From positions 1 to 64,000 of the forward strand of contig JAUVDV010000014.1 in NCBI GenBank assembly GCA_030595125.1: a DNA stretch of 64,000 bases, written 5' to 3'. A model generated the notes under the pieces. The model ran no database searches and was not told where the DNA came from. It was given only the letters and a program-made list of their open reading frames with translations. Shown one piece after another: positions 9,078 to 18,825 of this stretch; the first letter of the stretch is position 1; each line of letters begins with the position of its first letter. The stretch comes from Deltaproteobacteria bacterium (lineage in GTDB: Bacteria; Myxococcota_A; Polyangia; JAAYKL01). A program made the position numbers and the translations under genes.

Positions 9078-11048
9078 CTACTTGCGATAGATCGCGTAGG
9101 CGTGGTTCGAGAGAAACTTCACCCAGTTGTACGTGCGCTCGATGATCCGTTTGGAGTACTTTGCGGAATATGGATAGGGGCCGCCGTAGTTGTAGGTAAG
9201 CTCCTCACCCTCGCCTTCGTAGATCGAATCCCTCACGTAGAAGATGCCCATGTCTGTGCAGCCGCCGATCTCTTCCATGTGGTTTTCTATCTTGGTCACG
9301 TAGCCGTCGGCGCCCTCCTGGGCGAAATGGGTGAGCATGGAGTTGACCATGGGGCATCCGTTTGTCTCCACAGTGTCGTCATAGCCCACGATAATGTCCG
9401 CGTGCCAGTACAGGTAATGGTTGTACACGATCATTACCGGCGCGTTCTTGGTGCGCAGCTCGTACTTGATCTGCTCCACGGTGGTTTCGTCCATGAGGGC
9501 AACGTTCCACTCGCTGCTATCATTCTTCAAGGGATCGATGAAAATGGTGGTTCTCTCGAACCCGGGTGTCTCCACCAGTTGATCTTCCCAGTCGTCCGGG
9601 AGATCGTTTGTCCAGCTGTAATAGACTTCGATGTAGCCCCCGTCGAGATCCGTGGCCATGGGGTAGTCCCGGTCCAGCATGGAACCGCCGAGGTAGTTGT
9701 ACGTGTAAATGAGATCGGACAGCACCCACAGGATCTCGAAAGCAGGTACGTAGTTGTTTGCATTCATGAGGAAACGCTCGGAGAGATCCGTATCGCCCAG
9801 GTACTGGATATCATCGAGAGGAGTGTGCTGGTTCAACAGGATCTCGGCGACCCCGGTGGTGGCCATGAAGAGGCAGCTCCCGGCGTCGAACTGGTTTGGA
9901 GATGCGAGCACAAAGGGGAGCATCTCGGTGTTGACCGCGCCGAAGGCCGTGTCGAATGCGCGGGGAGATGTGGACGTCGGATCTTTTGCCGCAGTTCGCT
10001 TGATTGTCAGTGCGGCGGAGAAAACCGGCAGGTCGGGCACACCCGGCACACTCACGCCCGGCGCCCTTGTGCCGGTCTTCATCCCGATGTGGAGACTGCA
10101 CGTATTCGCGTGGACGCCCGAGCAGAGAGACCAGCCATCAGAGCTCATTGCGCCGACCGTCACCGGGCCTGCGGATCTGCCCTCGAGCACGATGAGGTTG
10201 TCGCGTGAGACGAGCTTGCCGGAAAACTCCGGATGGATCCGGTATGTCGCGCCGCCGATTTCGTACTCCATGCCTATCTCGTCTCCAATGGTGTTGACGA
10301 AGTTCAGGCGGCCTTTTTCCATATCGGGAGTCGCGATTTGTCTGGCGCTGGAGTGAGTGTCCGTGTGGACGATCTGCGAAGTCGGATTTTGAAGATAATC
10401 GCCCGATGTGTAGTTCTGGTACTCCATGTAGATGTCGCAACCGCCTGCGGCAAGACCGTCCAGGGGGGAGAGATCGGAGATCTTGTTGCGCTCCACGGTG
10501 AGCCACTCGAGGCCGGTCATGCCGGCGAGGGGTGATGCATCGACGATAAGGTTGGCGTCCAGGTTTAACCAGAGCAGGGACGCGAGGGGGGCGAGGGGGG
10601 AGACGTCGATTATCCCGTTGACCGACAGCCCCAGGTAGGTGAGGCCGGTGAGGGTGGAGAGGGGATTCAGGTCTGCGATCAGATTGTTTCCCAGCTGTAA
10701 CGAGGTGAGGGTGGTCAGCCCCGCGAGGGAGGAGATGTCAACGATTTCGTTTTCCCAGAGCGAAAGGCTCACCAGGCTGGTGCAGTGCTCGATTCCCGCG
10801 ATATTCGCGATGCCCATGTCCTGACATTCGAGATCGATGATCAGGGCAAGGTGTTCGGCGGTAATATCCGCGTCGGGTATGTTCAGGGCGGTGCGAACAC
10901 ACGCCTCCAGCTGGGGATCGGCAAACTGTCCCGCCGGGATACCCCCGTCAGCCCCACCGTCCGGATCGGAATCGCTGTCGTCGTTACAGCCCGCGAAAAG
11001 AACCGCGAAACCAGCGATCAATAATGGGATGATATTGCTTTTTATCAC
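9078..11048 (-). CDS. Lipoprotein with leucine-rich repeats and papain-like domain
   Basis: Start chosen at GTG 11046-11048, because GGAGGT lies just upstream; an in-frame ATG at 11075 lacks a site. The 656-residue protein has a signal peptide with FAGC lipobox and an Asp/Gly-rich linker. Five to six internin-type leucine-rich repeats follow (about residues 80-210, e.g. LTSLQLGNNLIADLNPL). The C-terminal half has NQFDAGSCLFMA (Cys near 391, matching the Gln...GSC start of papain-type proteases) and YWHADIIVGYDD (His near 549). This suggests a surface cysteine peptidase with a binding module. The third catalytic residue is not obvious. It follows the YchJ-like gene by about 80 bases and may share its transcript. 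Confidence 0.75.
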   Translation of the reverse strand: MIKSNIIPLLIAGFAVLFAGCNDDSDSDPDGGADGGIPAGQFADPQLEACVRTALNIPDADITAEHLALIIDLECQDMGIANIAGIEHCTSLVSLSLWENEIVDISSLAGLTTLTSLQLGNNLIADLNPLSTLTGLTYLGLSVNGIIDVSPLAPLASLLWLNLDANLIVDASPLAGMTGLEWLTVERNKISDLSPLDGLAAGGCDIYMEYQNYTSGDYLQNPTSQIVHTDTHSSARQIATPDMEKGRLNFVNTIGDEIGMEYEIGGATYRIHPEFSGKLVSRDNLIVLEGRSAGPVTVGAMSSDGWSLCSGVHANTCSLHIGMKTGTRAPGVSVPGVPDLPVFSAALTIKRTAAKDPTSTSPRAFDTAFGAVNTEMLPFVLASPNQFDAGSCLFMATTGVAEILLNQHTPLDDIQYLGDTDLSERFLMNANNYVPAFEILWVLSDLIYTYNYLGGSMLDRDYPMATDLDGGYIEVYYSWTNDLPDDWEDQLVETPGFERTTIFIDPLKNDSSEWNVALMDETTVEQIKYELRTKNAPVMIVYNHYLYWHADIIVGYDDTVETNGCPMVNSMLTHFAQEGADGYVTKIENHMEEIGGCTDMGIFYVRDSIYEGEGEELTYNYGGPYPYSAKYSKRIIERTYNWVKFLSNHAYAIYRK

Positions 11049-11129
11049 GGCACACCTCCAATGAATGATTAACAATCATATCATCAAGTACTATGTACGA
11101 TCGGAAATTTACATGCGCGGCCAATTGCC

Positions 11130-11615
11130 TTAGCCGCAGCACCTTTTGAATTTCTTGCCGCTCCCGCAGGGACATGGTTCGTTGCGACCCACTTTGGGTT
11201 GTTCGCGAACGTATGTTTCCGGGGTGAGAGCATCGCCGTCGAGGAAAAACCACTCGTCGTCTTCCTTCTGAAATATGGCCCTTTCCCGGTGATCTTGCTC
11301 TTCGCCGTCCTGAACATATCGGGCGCTGAACTCCACCGTTCCGGTTTCGTCGTCTTGCGCGCCTTTTTCAACCTTCAGGATCTCCAGCCCGAGCCACTTC
11401 GAATCTCTTGCCCACTTGAGGGTTGCCGCTTCGTCGAAGTCATCCTTGCTGCGCTCGTGCCGTGTGCGGCGGATGTAATCGATGTCCGCTTTGGTGAACG
11501 CCGTATAACGCGCTCGCATGAGCGCCTCGGCTGTGGGCGTTTTTTGAGAGCCGTCGAGATAAGGGCCGCAGCATTTGTCGTAGTCGGTATCGGAGCAGCA
11601 TGGGCAAGTTGTCAT
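11130..11615 (-). CDS. YchJ-like SEC-C motif protein
   Basis: A 161-residue cytoplasmic protein of the YchJ/UPF0225 family. Start ATG 11613-11615 has GGAGGA five bases upstream. It opens with [16 protein letters not shown] and closes with [16 protein letters not shown], the two zinc-binding cysteine clusters of SEC-C type seen in full-length YchJ. The middle is an NTF2-like fold ([18 protein letters not shown], then WLGLEIL). The biochemical role is not established; SEC-C zinc clusters commonly mediate contact with protein or nucleic-acid partners, as in SecA. It lies back to back with the secreted-protein gene at 11744. Confidence 0.85.
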   Translation of the reverse strand: MTTCPCCSDTDYDKCCGPYLDGSQKTPTAEALMRARYTAFTKADIDYIRRTRHERSKDDFDEAATLKWARDSKWLGLEILKVEKGAQDDETGTVEFSARYVQDGEEQDHRERAIFQKEDDEWFFLDGDALTPETYVREQPKVGRNEPCPCGSGKKFKRCCG

Positions 11616-11743
11616 CTTTTCCTCCGCAAGATTTCGCGGAGGATACCTCATTGCCGTTGCAAATAAACTTAAAAAGATGGTGCGCGACATTGCGTTTCGC
11701 GTGTCAAAACAGCAAATGGGAAAGAACCCAACGGGAGGAAAAA

Positions 11744-12829
11744 ATGAATTTGAAAGCTCTTGTGTCCATTGTAGCGCTTGTCTGTGCGAGTTTGATCGGT
11801 GGCGTGTACGGCGGCTGCTGGCCCATTGACTACGCCGACGAGGAGTTCAGGCAGGCTATCCCCAGGGAAGAGGATCTTGTGGTCAGAATAGGGCAGGAAG
11901 ATGGAGAAACGGTTCAGACCGCTTCGATCATGCCGCCCGCCGGCGCGCTGGACCCTTATGCGGATTGCGACGAGTGCTGCATAGAAGAAATAGAAGGAGA
12001 GCAGTACTACGTGGACGGCGAGATCTACCAGATGACAAGGGACGCCAAGTGGCACATCAACGGCGGGCTCGTGGTCACCATGGGTTGGGTCTGGGCCATC
12101 GTCAACTCCCCCGACCCCGAGGAGACCGATCTGGGTTACACCTGGGGGCCCTGGCAGGAATCCCTGTCGCGTATCGAGTTCCGGTTCGTAATGGACAAGA
12201 CCTCCGCCGGGCATTTCTCGTTTCGGCTGGAGGGCAAGAACATCAACGACACCACCGACAACTGGGAAACCGTTGTGGACGGTGACGTGACGACCACGGA
12301 CGAGCCGCACGCGAGCATGGGAACCATCGTCCTCGACTACGACAAGGTCCATGAAATCGATACTTCCCACCCCACTCCCGACACGGGAAAGATCATCTAC
12401 GATTTCGACGTGCGGGATTATCCGTACAAGGTGGACGCAACCTTCCAGGACTTCCAGACGTGGGAGGGGGATGTGATCAACGCCGACTACAGCTACAGAC
12501 GATTCGATGTCGGGATGGCCGGCCAGTTCAGCTTCGAGATGCTGGCGGATATCTGGCCCGAGGATGCGCCGGACGGAGAGATCGAGACTGTCATGATAGA
12601 GTCCGCATGGGTCTCCACCGGGCAAGGGCAGGGCGCGGCTTCCATTTCCGGTGGAACCATGGATCTGCCGTCGAGTGTGGTGGACTCGGTCAGCCTCGAT
12701 GAGTGCTGGGCCGATTCCGACGGCCTGTTCTACGCAACCTACGAGTCCAACAGCGTGGAGTACAACGACGGCACTCCAACCGAGAACACCATCGGCTGCG
12801 GCGCAATCGGAACCTGCCCGTCTATTTAG
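11744..12829 (+). CDS. Secreted protein of unknown function
   Basis: A 361-residue protein that I do not recognise. The ATG at 11744 has GGGAGG six bases upstream. A 23-residue signal peptide ends VYGGC, close to a lipobox, so it may be a lipoprotein or a cleaved secreted protein. The body is rich in Asp, Glu, Trp and Tyr and looks all-beta, with paired cysteines (CDECC near residue 75; GCGAIGTC at the C-terminus). No enzyme motif is visible. The gene is a single transcription unit, divergent from the SEC-C gene and followed by a strong hairpin at 12857. Confidence 0.7.
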   Translation: MNLKALVSIVALVCASLIGGVYGGCWPIDYADEEFRQAIPREEDLVVRIGQEDGETVQTASIMPPAGALDPYADCDECCIEEIEGEQYYVDGEIYQMTRDAKWHINGGLVVTMGWVWAIVNSPDPEETDLGYTWGPWQESLSRIEFRFVMDKTSAGHFSFRLEGKNINDTTDNWETVVDGDVTTTDEPHASMGTIVLDYDKVHEIDTSHPTPDTGKIIYDFDVRDYPYKVDATFQDFQTWEGDVINADYSYRRFDVGMAGQFSFEMLADIWPEDAPDGEIETVMIESAWVSTGQGQGAASISGGTMDLPSSVVDSVSLDECWADSDGLFYATYESNSVEYNDGTPTENTIGCGAIGTCPSI

Positions 12830-12856
12830 TCAATCCAAGGTCCAAGATCGGGCCAT

Positions 12857-12890
12857 CCTGCAAAGCTCGGCAGCAGCCGAGCGACGCAGG
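12857..12890 (+). terminator. Two-tier hairpin behind the secreted-protein gene
   Basis: An inner stem GCTCGGC/GCCGAGC with loop AGCA (12865-12882) sits inside an outer stem CCTGC/GCAGG (12857-12890). It lies 27 bases after the stop codon at 12829. There is no run of T after it, so it may be a weak intrinsic terminator or a 3'-end protecting structure. From here to 13020 no other feature is seen. Confidence 0.5.
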
Positions 12891-13020
12891 ACAAACCAAA
12901 ACGACGCCGGGAGCGCGGCGGGCAGTAGGAGCTGGAACAAAACACATATCGACCTGTACGAATCCCAGCAACCCCTCAAAAAACAGCGTTCAGACTCGAA
13001 AAATGCGCTGTAACTTCCCA

Positions 13021-13500
13021 AAATTCCGAGATTGAACCACTTGGATTCACGTCTCTGAAGAAATTCCCTATCTGGAACTGTGAAAATTCCAGGTTGTTAT
13101 AGAAATTCCCCATTTGGCAACGTGGAAATTCTAGGTTGACGAAAACATTTCCTAGATCGGCTGGGAAAAATTCTCGTTTTTAAGAAATTCCCCTAGATCG
13201 GCTGGGGCAAAATCTCATTCCTGGAGTTTTCCCCTAGAGCAGCTGGGGCAAAATCTCGTTTTTGAAAAATTTGCGCGTTGGGGCACGTGGGAAATTTACG
13301 ATTTTGGAAAATCCCCCCTTTGGGCAACGTGAGAATTTTACGTTTTGGAAAAAGTTCCCTAGATCGGCTGGGGCGAAAACTCAGATTTGAAAAATTTTCC
13401 TAGATCGGCTGGGGCAAAAGATCAGAAATGAGAAAAAATCTAAGCCTGGCTTAGGAAAAAGATCGTTTCTGAGAAAATTTCGCTTTGGGGGACGTGTTCC
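13021..13500. repeat. Degenerate tandem array, 12 units of about 41 bp
   Basis: A non-coding block made of twelve consecutive units of 38-44 bp, most 40-41 bp. Each begins with an A-rich AAAATT-like box and carries a short inverted repeat near the middle. Unit starts are approximately 13021, 13061, 13103, 13147, 13185, 13225, 13265, 13308, 13349, 13390, 13431 and 13472 (last one partial). Two centre types alternate: CCTAGATCGGCTGGGG (units 4, 5, 9, 10, variant in 6) and TTTGGGCAACGTG-like (3, 7, 8, 12). Unit 11 has the perfect palindrome CTAAGCCTGGCTTAG. Stops occur in all frames. No spacers exist, so it is not CRISPR. It fills the gap before the restriction-gene remnant. Confidence 0.85.
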
Positions 13501-13602
13501 AGTTAGGTTCGACATGCGCGTTCCATGAGGTTATTGTGAAATTTCAACTGATGACGATGTGGGAGGGGCAATGACGCTCGTTCCATCCCTTTCGGAGTTC
13601 TG

Positions 13603-14016
13603 ATGTCAAATGATGTAGTCGCATTCATCGATAGGTGGTCCAAGTCCGAGGCTGCCGAGCAGAAGAACAAGGATCTGTTCCTCACCGAGCTGTGCGACGT
13701 TCTCGGAATCGGTCATCCGGATGCTGCCGGTACGGTGGGAGTGCAGGATGACTTCGTGTTCGAGAAGGACGTGCGCATCCCCGACGAGGGCGGCAGCTCC
13801 AGCATCGGGCGAATCGACCTGTACAAGCAGGGCTGCTTCATCCTGGAGGCCAAGCAGGGTTCCACCGGGGCCACCAAGAAGATCGGCACGGCAAAGCGCG
13901 GCACCGGCGGCTGGTACATGGCGATGGAGGAAGCCCGCTCATGGGGCACTCGCCCTAACGTACCTCCCCAACGGCGATTAGAAATTGCTCAAACTGTTTT
14001 TCAGTTTCAACCTTGA
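13603..14016 (+). pseudogene. N-terminal remnant of an MmeI-type restriction-modification gene
   Basis: The frame starts at ATG 13603 with CGGAG upstream and encodes about 110 residues resembling the N-terminal domain of MmeI/type IIL restriction-methyltransferases: FIDRWSKSEAAEQKNKDLFL, then TELCDVLGI, VFEKDVR, GRIDLYKQGCFILEAKQG (Asp...Glu-x-Lys nuclease core). Family members run to 900 residues or more, with a methyltransferase and target-recognition domain. Here homology stops near 13940 and the frame runs into the 3' end of the opposite-strand nuclease gene (stop 13955), ending at 14016. The methyltransferase part is absent, so the gene is dead as a modification enzyme. The cause looks like a recombination or deletion junction. 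Confidence 0.75.
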
Positions 14017-14938
14017 AAGTATAGCCAGATGTGCGCGTCTTGTTTGAACCCCAGGTGTCAAGCGGGATGCCTTCACCTAGCGCAGCTTCGAGCGCCTCTT
14101 TAGCTTCGGTCGATTGATCGTAACTGTAGATTTTAAGATAGTTTTTGCGGAGCATGATGCCCATGGGGCCGCCTGGCCCAGTGTCCGCGTACATGTGAGT
14201 AAATCTTCGCCTACCGGGATCGCCGTCCTTCTGCCTTCGGAAGATCTCGACCGCGCGCGCAGCGAAAGGGAAGTTCAGCTTGGCGAGGGCTTCATCCCAG
14301 GAAACGTCGGGACTTGCGGAAACGACACGACTCTTTCGGCGGCGCTCATAGAGATCATCGAGTCCGGGAAGCGGAAAGCGCTGGTCGATGGAGAGTAGAG
14401 TCTCGCCGCCGTGATCGACGACAGAGATGGTGAAAGCAGAGATCTCCACTCCGTACTCCGAGAGCCAATCGGCGGCAAGGATCACCTCGGGATCGTAGGA
14501 TTCGGCGAGCAGCACGATTTGTGGGTCCTGTAGCGAGAACGCGTCATCTCTGACGATCGCCAGAAGCTCTTCTGTCCGCTCGTTGTCATCGACAGGCATC
14601 AGCTTGAGAAGACGATCTTTATCCCATCGTGCGATCATCGAGGCGTAGGTGATCGCCTGAAGAAGCTGAAGTTTATCTCGGCCCCTTTTCAACTCGAAGA
14701 TAACGGGAACACCGTTATGGTCCAGGGCCAATATGTCGATCCTGTCACGGCATGAATCGTGGGGTTCGATCTCTTGCCCGATCAGAAACAGATCCTCGTA
14801 GCCCAGGTCCTCGTAGAATGCTTCCCAGCTGTTGATGATGGCTCTTTGGAGGTTCGCTCGTTCCTTGATATCCGACTGTTCGAGTGATGAGAGCGGAAGT
14901 CGGGACAGTGTATTGTCACTCAGGTTTACTTTGAGCAT
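13955..14938 (-). CDS. PD-(D/E)XK nuclease-like protein, NucS/DUF91 type
   Basis: A 327-residue protein. Residues about 20-110 contain a restriction-endonuclease-like core: EIEPHDSCRDRIDILALD (Asp), then VIFELKRGRD (Glu-x-Lys), as in NucS/DUF91 and similar defence or repair nucleases. The remainder is alpha/beta. A C-terminal segment (about 240-325) resembles a small DUF5655-like module with YTFKVETEKQFEQFL. It is probably a cytoplasmic DNA-acting protein. It sits beside the truncated MmeI-like gene and a toxin-antitoxin pair, which suggests a defence role, but no partner gene is in an operon with it. Its 3' end overlaps the end of the remnant frame on the other strand. Confidence 0.65.
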   Translation of the reverse strand: MLKVNLSDNTLSRLPLSSLEQSDIKERANLQRAIINSWEAFYEDLGYEDLFLIGQEIEPHDSCRDRIDILALDHNGVPVIFELKRGRDKLQLLQAITYASMIARWDKDRLLKLMPVDDNERTEELLAIVRDDAFSLQDPQIVLLAESYDPEVILAADWLSEYGVEISAFTISVVDHGGETLLSIDQRFPLPGLDDLYERRRKSRVVSASPDVSWDEALAKLNFPFAARAVEIFRRQKDGDPGRRRFTHMYADTGPGGPMGIMLRKNYLKIYSYDQSTEAKEALEAALGEGIPLDTWGSNKTRTSGYTFKVETEKQFEQFLIAVGEVR

Positions 14939-15056
14939 ATTCGTGCCCTTTCATTGTTCCCATAGCTGATGCAACTATTCATCGATTCGTGCCCCTTCTG
15001 GAGTATATCGGAATGGTTGGGGTTTGGGGAAGTGGATGAGAGCCCCCCACCAATCC

Positions 15057-15117
15057 CAATCCCACAATCCATTGCATCACAGCCACCCAGGTTCTATCGT
15101 CCCCCTCATGGACAATG
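15057..15117 (+). repeat. 61-bp direct repeat, left copy
   Basis: The 61 bases 15057-15117 match 15890-15950 at 55 of 61 positions; the first 28 are identical and the last ten are ATGGACAATG in both. The two copies bracket the mntA-hepT pair. In both cases the repeat ends in the start codon of an open frame beginning Met-Asp-Asn, so it is a duplicated gene 5' end rather than a transposon end. Confidence 0.85.
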
Positions 15118-15182
15118 CGGAACGCATATTTACCCTCGAACGTGCGGATCGTTTCTGCCGGTTCGTGCGGGAGGACGTGTAG
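15108..15182 (+). pseudogene. Truncated paralogue of the gene at 15941
   Basis: A 24-residue frame starting at the ATG that closes the left direct repeat: Met-Asp-Asn..., then LERADRFCRFVRE, then a stop. The intact gene at 15941 also begins Met-Asp-Asn and continues MERRDRLSRLARR. The resemblance in both leader and first 20 residues indicates duplication followed by loss of the rest. It ends 36 bases before the mntA start. Confidence 0.5.
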
Positions 15183-15218
15183 GCTTTATTCGTGGTACAG
15201 TAAGCGAGGAGGTTTGCG

Positions 15219-15512
15219 ATGAGATGGACATTGACGACGCTCAGGCAACGGCGCGGCGAGATCCTCGAAATCGCGCGTAGGCATGGCGCGAGGAGCGTGC
15301 GGGTGATTGGCTCGGTGGCGAGGGGCGAAGCCGGTGCGGACAGTGACATTGATTTGGTCATCGAATACGAGCCGGGCACAAGCTTGATGGATCACGGCGA
15401 GCTGATAATGGATCTTCGGGAGGCGCTCGGATGTCAAGTTGATGTTGTCAGCGCCGGAGGAATGCGGGAGCGGATGAGATCGCGCGTGGAAAACGAGGCG
15501 GTGGCGCTTTGA
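15219..15512 (+). CDS. mntA: MntA-like nucleotidyltransferase antitoxin
   Basis: A 97-residue minimal nucleotidyltransferase. The motif GSVARGEAGADSDIDLVIEY (about residues 31-50) holds the GSx(10)DxD signature with both metal-binding aspartates, and a third Asp follows in CQVDVVSAG. In the HepT/MntA (type VII) family this enzyme transfers nucleotides onto the HEPN toxin and silences it. ATG 15219 has GGAGG six bases upstream. The stop overlaps the toxin start by four bases (ATGA), as usual for this pair. All catalytic residues are present, so it appears functional. Confidence 0.9.
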   Translation: MRWTLTTLRQRRGEILEIARRHGARSVRVIGSVARGEAGADSDIDLVIEYEPGTSLMDHGELIMDLREALGCQVDVVSAGGMRERMRSRVENEAVAL

Positions 15513-15859
15513 CATCTGCCAGGCCAGATGAAGATCGCATGCTGGACATCTCCGAGGCGATGGCTGCCATCGCGAATCGCGTCAAGACGCGAGAGGATTT
15601 CGATGGTGACGAAGTACTTCGCGTTTGGTGCCTGCATCACATCGTTGTCATCGGGGAAGCGGCGTCACGGGTCTCTGACGCCTTGCGCGGCCGATATCCC
15701 GTACTACCCTGGAGAAGGGTCATCGCCATGCGCAACGCAGTTGTCCATGGTTACTTCGAGGTGGACTGGGATCAGGTGTGGACGGTTGTCGAACGTGATC
15801 TCGAACCATTGCGAGTGGAGGTTGAAAAGATCCTGAGCGCCGAGGGATGGACGATGTAG
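15509..15859 (+). CDS. hepT: HepT-like HEPN ribonuclease toxin
   Basis: A 116-residue all-helical HEPN protein of the DUF86/HepT family. The RNase motif Arg-x4-His-x-Tyr is intact in MRNAVVHGYF (about residues 75-84). The Tyr is the usual target of modification by MntA. The N-terminal part (MLDISEAMAAIANRVKTREDF) fits the family. It is translationally coupled to mntA through a four-base overlap. The module is bracketed by 61-bp direct repeats, suggesting a recent insertion or duplication event. Confidence 0.9.
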   Translation: MTSARPDEDRMLDISEAMAAIANRVKTREDFDGDEVLRVWCLHHIVVIGEAASRVSDALRGRYPVLPWRRVIAMRNAVVHGYFEVDWDQVWTVVERDLEPLRVEVEKILSAEGWTM

Positions 15860-15889
15860 ATCCGATTGCCCTTTGCAGGCTACCAAGCC

Positions 15890-15950
15890 CAATCCCACAA
15901 TCCATTGCATCACAGCCCCCGAGGCTCTAACCTCCTCCTCATGGACAATG
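15890..15950 (+). repeat. 61-bp direct repeat, right copy
   Basis: Partner of 15057-15117, differing at six positions. It starts 30 bases after the hepT stop and ends in the first codons of the gene at 15941. It contains CCTCCTCCTC but no obvious Shine-Dalgarno site on the plus strand before the ATG, so the downstream gene may start leaderless or be poorly translated. Confidence 0.85.
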
Positions 15951-16462
15951 AGGATCAGAAAGCCGAGATGGAGCGGCGGGATCGTCTGTCGCGGTTGGCT
16001 CGAAGGCTGCCTTCGCTGGTTGATGCGCCGGGGCTTGCTCCTCCGATGGACGCGTTAGTGCTCGCCTGCTGGGCGGTGGATCCGTTGCTTTCTCCGATCA
16101 AGCGCGTTTCGGCCCAGTTCGTGTTGGCCGTGGTGGACCCGATGACGATCTGGGACTGCGGCAGGCTCGATCTGGACGACGCCGGCCTGTTGTGGGACGA
16201 CGAGCACCACCGCGTGTTCTCGGAGTGGTCGCGGGACTACTGGTTCGTGAGCGAGTACGAGATCCCGCTGGATAGAATAATCACCTACCCCTCGTTCAAG
16301 ACCATGGCAAAAGAGCGCGGCAAGCCGGTTGCGTACTTCAAAAAGGAATTCAGCGGCATCTTTAGCAAGCTCCACGTGCGCAACCTCGCGGAACTCGGCC
16401 GAACGATGACCATTATACAATTCCTCAGCCGAGGCGGCACCATGCCCGCTGTTGATGCCTGA
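15941..16462 (+). CDS. Hypothetical protein downstream of HepT
   Basis: A 173-residue protein not recognised. The ATG at 15941 is preferred to an in-frame one at 15866, because the truncated copy at 15108 shares this exact start and leader. It begins with a charged helix (MDNEDQKAEMERRDRLSRLA). A hydrophobic stretch (LLSPIKRVSAQFVLAVVDPM) and a Trp-rich middle follow (EWSRDYWFVSEYEIP). The C-terminus is basic and helical. There is no signal peptide or catalytic motif. It lies between hepT and a four-hairpin repeat. Confidence 0.55.
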   Translation: MDNEDQKAEMERRDRLSRLARRLPSLVDAPGLAPPMDALVLACWAVDPLLSPIKRVSAQFVLAVVDPMTIWDCGRLDLDDAGLLWDDEHHRVFSEWSRDYWFVSEYEIPLDRIITYPSFKTMAKERGKPVAYFKKEFSGIFSKLHVRNLAELGRTMTIIQFLSRGGTMPAVDA

Positions 16463-16477
16463 TAGCCAGGGCTTTGA

Positions 16478-16616
16478 CCGCGCCATGAATGACGCGGCAA
16501 GGATGTTGCCCGAGGCAACAAGACCCAATGGGCTTTCAAGCGGACGACAAGCCGTCCAAAACATAGTCCGCAGGACTTGTCCTATGGACATCGTTGCCGT
16601 GGGGTTCACCCCGCGG
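16478..16616. repeat. Four-hairpin dispersed repeat, copy D (extended)
   Basis: The most divergent copy. Hairpin I is CCGCGCCAT/ATGACGCGG with one mismatch (16478-16497). An extra hairpin GTTGCC/GGCAAC (16505-16519) is inserted. A GACCC/GGGCT-type hairpin II follows, then two more stems around GGACG/CGTCC and AGGAC/GTCCT. Hairpin IV is CCGTGGGG/CCCCGCGG with loop TTCA (16597-16616). The spacer CATCGTTG before hairpin IV is as in copies A and B. It lies between convergent genes, 15 bases after the stop at 16462 and 13 bases beyond the stop at 16630. Confidence 0.7.
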
Positions 16617-16629
16617 TAGATAGAGATCC

Positions 16630-18138
<1,509 letters not shown>

Positions 18139-18291
18139 TGATGTTCTTCTTTTATCACAGTAGTTGCTTAGGTGTTCCGGTCGCATCCAAGTGCGGAGGA
18201 TCCACCTGCGCAATGAGCCTCCTTCGTGCACAGCAGAAAATCAAACAGAAGAAGGGCCCCGGATGGGGCAGTGACTCAAAGGACAGCTGAT

Positions 18292-18825
18292 CTACTTCAA
18301 TCCCCTCCATCCCAGAAACACAGTTGTCGTAACCGCGAAGATCGACACGGCTTCCTTGAAGGGGGATGCAAACGAGGGTGGGTGTTCGCCGGCGGCGATG
18401 CCGACGAACGCGAAGACAATACATACAGCCGGAAACAGCGCGAGGACGGCCATACCCGCCCATGTCTTTCCTGATTTCCAGGTGACGCCCGCAGCCGCGA
18501 CAATCGTTCCGCAGGCAATGCAAAGCGCGCCGAGGCCGCCGATGGGCAACGCCGGTACACCAAAGACGCAGGGAAGCGCAAGGCTCGCGAGTCCCGCGAG
18601 GACGAAAAATACGGACGCGGGAACGCGGCTCAGGGGAGAGAGAGCAGCCAGCAGGATCAGCGCCGCGGTAACCGGCCTGGCTACCATGGCGATCAGATTT
18701 GTACCCGTGGCGGTGCCCAGCCGTTGTAGCGGAAACACCGGATCCGAGCTGATGATATCGGGGACAAGCCAGGCGATGATGACCACCGTGGACGCGATAA
18801 TGATGCCCGGTCCGTGACTTTTCAT
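18292..18825 (-). CDS. Small integral membrane protein of unknown function
   Basis: A 177-residue protein with five to six hydrophobic segments: IIIASTVVIIAWLV near the start, then about 45-65, 70-90, 95-115, 125-145 and a terminal segment. It has no charged catalytic motif and resembles no family I recognise. It is divergent from the secreted-protein gene at 18915, with an 89-base shared promoter region. The 150 bases between its stop and the SEC-C gene start hold nothing I can identify. Confidence 0.6.
   Translation of the reverse strand: MKSHGPGIIIASTVVIIAWLVPDIISSDPVFPLQRLGTATGTNLIAMVARPVTAALILLAALSPLSRVPASVFFVLAGLASLALPCVFGVPALPIGGLGALCIACGTIVAAAGVTWKSGKTWAGMAVLALFPAVCIVFAFVGIAAGEHPPSFASPFKEAVSIFAVTTTVFLGWRGLK

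Noticed and set aside
13021-13500. CRISPR array
   Set aside because: Units run head to tail with no unique spacers, repeats are too diverged, and there are no cas genes.
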